Origin: Clostridiales bacterium UBA1381
GTDB lineage: Bacteria; Bacillota; Clostridia; UBA1381
Assembly: GCA_002305435.1 (NCBI GenBank)
Contig: DBQZ01000073.1
Span: forward strand, 1-7,299
Direction of reading: 5' to 3'
DNA: 7,299 bases
Each line of letters opens with the position of its first letter. Position 1 is the first letter of the stretch. Shown here piece after piece: positions 5,601 through 7,299 of this stretch. The position numbers and the translations under genes are program-made. The notes under the pieces were generated by a model that had not been told where the DNA came from, ran no database searches, and worked only from the letters and a program-made list of their open reading frames with translations.

Positions 5601-7212
5601 ACAGTTCGGTACTGTATATTTCAGTCTTACTGATGAGGATGAGGTATGCCAGACTCCGACCGATGAGCTTCAATCATCATATGCTCGGACTATGAGCACG
5701 GTTGAAAACAACGGTGTTACAGAGGTATCGTACAATGAAGCGGATTATCAAGCTCTTGATAAGCATCTGGAGGAGCTGCATTATAACTATGCACGGTATT
5801 TGATGATATCATCATCACGCCAAACCACTCTTCCGGCGAATTTACAGGGTAAATGGTGCCAGTCCACAGCTGAAATCTGGGGCTCGTGCTACTGCATAAA
5901 CATCAATATGGAAATGAATTATTGGTTTGCCGGCGAAGCGGGATTGCTTGACAGCGGCAAATCGCTAATAGGCTGGTTTGAGTCGCAGATACCAGCAGGA
6001 CGGGTTACCGCAAAGAATATGTACGGTATAGAACCGCAATCATACAAATTTGAAAACGGCACAATGTCTTTTGCAGATTCTGACGATCCGGCGGATGATG
6101 TATTCATTATGCACACGAAACAGGCGATAATGGGTACGACGGATATGACCGGTTCTACCACTATCCAGTCACCCGGAAATACAGCTTGGCTTATGTACAA
6201 CCTTTGGGATCTGTACCAAACGAGCGGCGACAAGGAGCTTTTGGAAAATGAGCTTTATCCGATAATGAGAAGTGCGGCTAATTTCTACACTCAGTATCTG
6301 TATAAAGAAATGAGAAAAACAACTACTGATACAGCCGCATATCCTGACGGATACTATTATACCACATGGGCAGGACGTTCGCCCGAACACGGCCCAACTG
6401 AAGAGGGTATAAAATACGACTTACAGCTGGTTGCTGGAATGTATGATTACACAATAGCAGCTGCCGAAACTCTGGGCGTTGATAGTGATAAGGTTGCAGC
6501 ATGGAAAGAAATACGAAATCATCTGGAAAAGCCGGTAGAGTTGGGTGAAGACGGACAAATAAAGGAATGGAAAGAAGAAACCAAATATAATACCGATGAA
6601 AACGGAAATCCTCTCGGCGATCCGGTACACCGTCATATTTCACATTTGGTAGGTTTATATCCGGGTAATTTAATAACCCGTGATACGCCGGAGCTTTTAA
6701 ACGGAGCTAAGATAGTGTTGGAAAACCGCGGCGACGATGCTACTGGCTGGTCATGCTCGAATAAGTTTTTATTATGGGCAAGAGCTTTAGACGGGGACAA
6801 GGCGTTAGAGCTGTTCCGCTATCAGCTGGGCGATAAGACGTATTCTAACCTTTTCGACAGCCACGCTCCGTTCCAGATAGACGGAAATTTCGGCTCGGCT
6901 GCAGGCGTTATGGAGCTTTTGATGCAGTCGCAGACTGGTGATATATATATCCTTCCGGCGCTTCCCGAAGTTTGGAATAAAGGTGAAATAAGCGGCATTA
7001 AGGCAAAGAACGGCGCCAGAGTATCAATACGCTGGGAAAATAATGAGGCAGTGGAAATACGCATAACTCCTGCCTTTGACGGTCCGCTCACTATCGGTTA
7101 TGACAAGGACAATACGCTCACTCTTGACGGAAATGATGTGGCGTTTGCCGATGGAAAATATACAATAGAAAATGCCGAAGCGGGCAGGGAATATATCTTC
7201 CTTAGCAAGTAA
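2650..7212 (+). CDS. Secreted multidomain GH95 glycoside hydrolase (alpha-L-fucosidase-like)
   Basis: 1520 residues, predicted to be exported. Residues 1-25 form a signal peptide (MKK, hydrophobic core, AKA cleavage site). About 40-215 is a beta-rich module that may bind carbohydrate. About 215-415 holds two Ig-like repeats sharing IDENG(L/M)LTV at 281 and 371, 90 residues apart. About 425-630 holds two further beta repeats, the second ending in TMKPL. From about 705 to the end is GH95, an inverting family acting on alpha-L-fucosides, some on alpha-L-galactosides. Its motifs are ALPIGNGYMAG (715-725), INEETFW (738-744), LPANLQGKW and NINMEMNYW. By comparison with Bifidobacterium AfcA, E1246 in SPEH is the likely general acid, while N1084 and N1086 with D1411 (QIDGNFG) likely activate water; H1327-H1332 (HRHISH) is also conserved. 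No dockerin, sortase motif or S-layer domain is seen. Family is confident; exact sugar specificity and the N-terminal module names are not. Confidence 0.92.
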   Translation: MKKIISCLVCMSMLLTQAVGLSAKAAPENGINDTLSLQSVDSETVYTFGSSYLEVKEFSTSPLSDTPIGNSGFSISTDTSNWNNVVVRDKSSANSGYYPYQDGLAENGYYLFLGSGGNSSVTATLTLPETVSAGKYIKVTYAKPYATNNGSTNRSAGNQNTMTFGSETIDVEQICEYDTWYTTTIKTSSDVSSIDIELGKWSATAISKIEITDSANTLELTAKDGVSELYITPDSPTVQYNALVYNSVTTLIGADEIIAKGTPDSTAKASYSVNGYIGVIIDENGLLTVTNQAEPGVVTITAQYSGAEKSVYLTLKAVGNAQSVQIFGDEVVIAGGDGTQYSALPIADNGTVLPSRDTHWEILGDSLGAVIDENGMLTVPDTAVEGVIMIKATLTLSEIQTEEVSARFPVTIRRADTAECPYTIQGVMFKNGAMDISDAEGLSSVVIEKADGASGLYSLTVKVFDKSNKLLTSGTTILDGLDDGVSSIAMELDFDNASFIKAYITEGLTAAGENIITAIDTDESSITSVTIEMADDDTKTASLVVAQYKDGILADAKIVPAELSAGENIISIADTPLIPGAEVSAYLWSGTDTMKPLAKTAYLETSDSIVATDTIFIASEGIYKNIPLVSDWITGEKSGLGMGAGIIAPKGAPYGVDPELVDVSELKVKYTYDENYPVQTVDNALWYKTGAYLASASGANNSIYARDAADWEQKALPIGNGYMAGMIFGLPDKDQIQINEETFWAAGYRGTQEEVSNNTVNPNMSEGINGYMSVGNIFVDFDMPESATVNNYYRDLNLDESVAHVRYEYDNVTYSREYFASYPKEVLVFRYTADTPGALSFTVNPVSMHPGEATVNDGEITIVGRLKDSEPYASGGNAAWNQESELEYCTKVKVIPDDGTIVDGYNSVSVKDATGVTIIVAAATDYDPDHFEFNADGSVNMDSTPYKSELGVQAAIDKAERRIEGAASMKYEELKDEHIADYKEQFGTVYFSLTDEDEVCQTPTDELQSSYARTMSTVENNGVTEVSYNEADYQALDKHLEELHYNYARYLMISSSRQTTLPANLQGKWCQSTAEIWGSCYCININMEMNYWFAGEAGLLDSGKSLIGWFESQIPAGRVTAKNMYGIEPQSYKFENGTMSFADSDDPADDVFIMHTKQAIMGTTDMTGSTTIQSPGNTAWLMYNLWDLYQTSGDKELLENELYPIMRSAANFYTQYLYKEMRKTTTDTAAYPDGYYYTTWAGRSPEHGPTEEGIKYDLQLVAGMYDYTIAAAETLGVDSDKVAAWKEIRNHLEKPVELGEDGQIKEWKEETKYNTDENGNPLGDPVHRHISHLVGLYPGNLITRDTPELLNGAKIVLENRGDDATGWSCSNKFLLWARALDGDKALELFRYQLGDKTYSNLFDSHAPFQIDGNFGSAAGVMELLMQSQTGDIYILPALPEVWNKGEISGIKAKNGARVSIRWENNEAVEIRITPAFDGPLTIGYDKDNTLTLDGNDVAFADGKYTIENAEAGREYIFLSK

Positions 7213-7246
7213 GCATAAAATGCTCCCAGAGAGAAAATAGTATAAT

Positions 7247-7299
7247 CCCCTTAGAGTAGATACATGAAATAACAAAAGGTTCATGTTCACTCTAAGGGG
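7247..7299 (+). terminator. Long hairpin after the GH95 gene, likely terminator cut by the window end
   Basis: CCCCTTAGAGT (7247-7257) pairs with ACTCTAAGGGG (7289-7299). After a 4/2 internal loop, ACATGAA (7262-7268) pairs with TTCATGT (7280-7286), closing an 11-base loop. The hairpin starts 34 bp after the stop codon. The right arm is the last thing in the window, so a T-run cannot be seen. A terminator is the simplest reading. A repeat element or a leader of the next gene are alternatives. Confidence 0.5.

Noticed and set aside
7212..7224. AGCAT-AAA-ATGCT hairpin at the GH95 stop codon
   Set aside because: Only 5 bp, AT-rich, and no T-run follows, so it is unlikely to terminate transcription.

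Overview
The window looks like the chromosome of a low-to-mid GC Firmicute, probably a gut-type Clostridia. The reasons are strong GGAGG-type ribosome binding sites, AT-rich intergenic DNA, rho-independent terminators, a TRAP-style RNA leader, and a secreted glycoside hydrolase carrying a 'TMKPL' motif common in extracellular proteins of Ruminococcaceae-like bacteria. The species cannot be fixed from the sequence.

Layout: (1) bases 1-142 are the 3' part of an RNA leader. It has a 5-nt-periodic array of NAG triplets (1-43), a candidate antiterminator stem (26-42 with 61-78) and an overlapping intrinsic terminator (69-98). (2) 143-1519 (+) is a TrpB2-type tryptophan synthase beta chain that stands alone within the window. 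(3) 1536-1584 is a terminator shared by two converging genes. (4) 1586-2401 (-) is an AraC-family regulator. (5) 2402-2649 is a divergent regulatory region with a promoter, candidate AraC-type half-sites, a dyad and a leader hairpin with a T-run. (6) 2650-7212 (+) is a 1520-residue secreted multidomain protein ending in a GH95 alpha-L-fucosidase-like catalytic domain. (7) 7213-7299 holds a long hairpin that ends with the window.

Two separate units are suggested. The first is a tryptophan or indole salvage gene whose leader has all the parts expected of TRAP (mtrB)-controlled attenuation: triplet array, antiterminator, terminator. This is the most striking signal in the window, because the array keeps its register and the two stems are mutually exclusive on paper. 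The second is a small glycan-use module: a sensor-regulator of the AraC family divergently transcribed from a large extracellular GH95 enzyme, which it probably controls. The inducer is not visible, but a fucosylated (or L-galactosylated) glycan product is the natural guess.

No tRNA, rRNA, CRISPR array, insertion sequence or prophage gene is seen.
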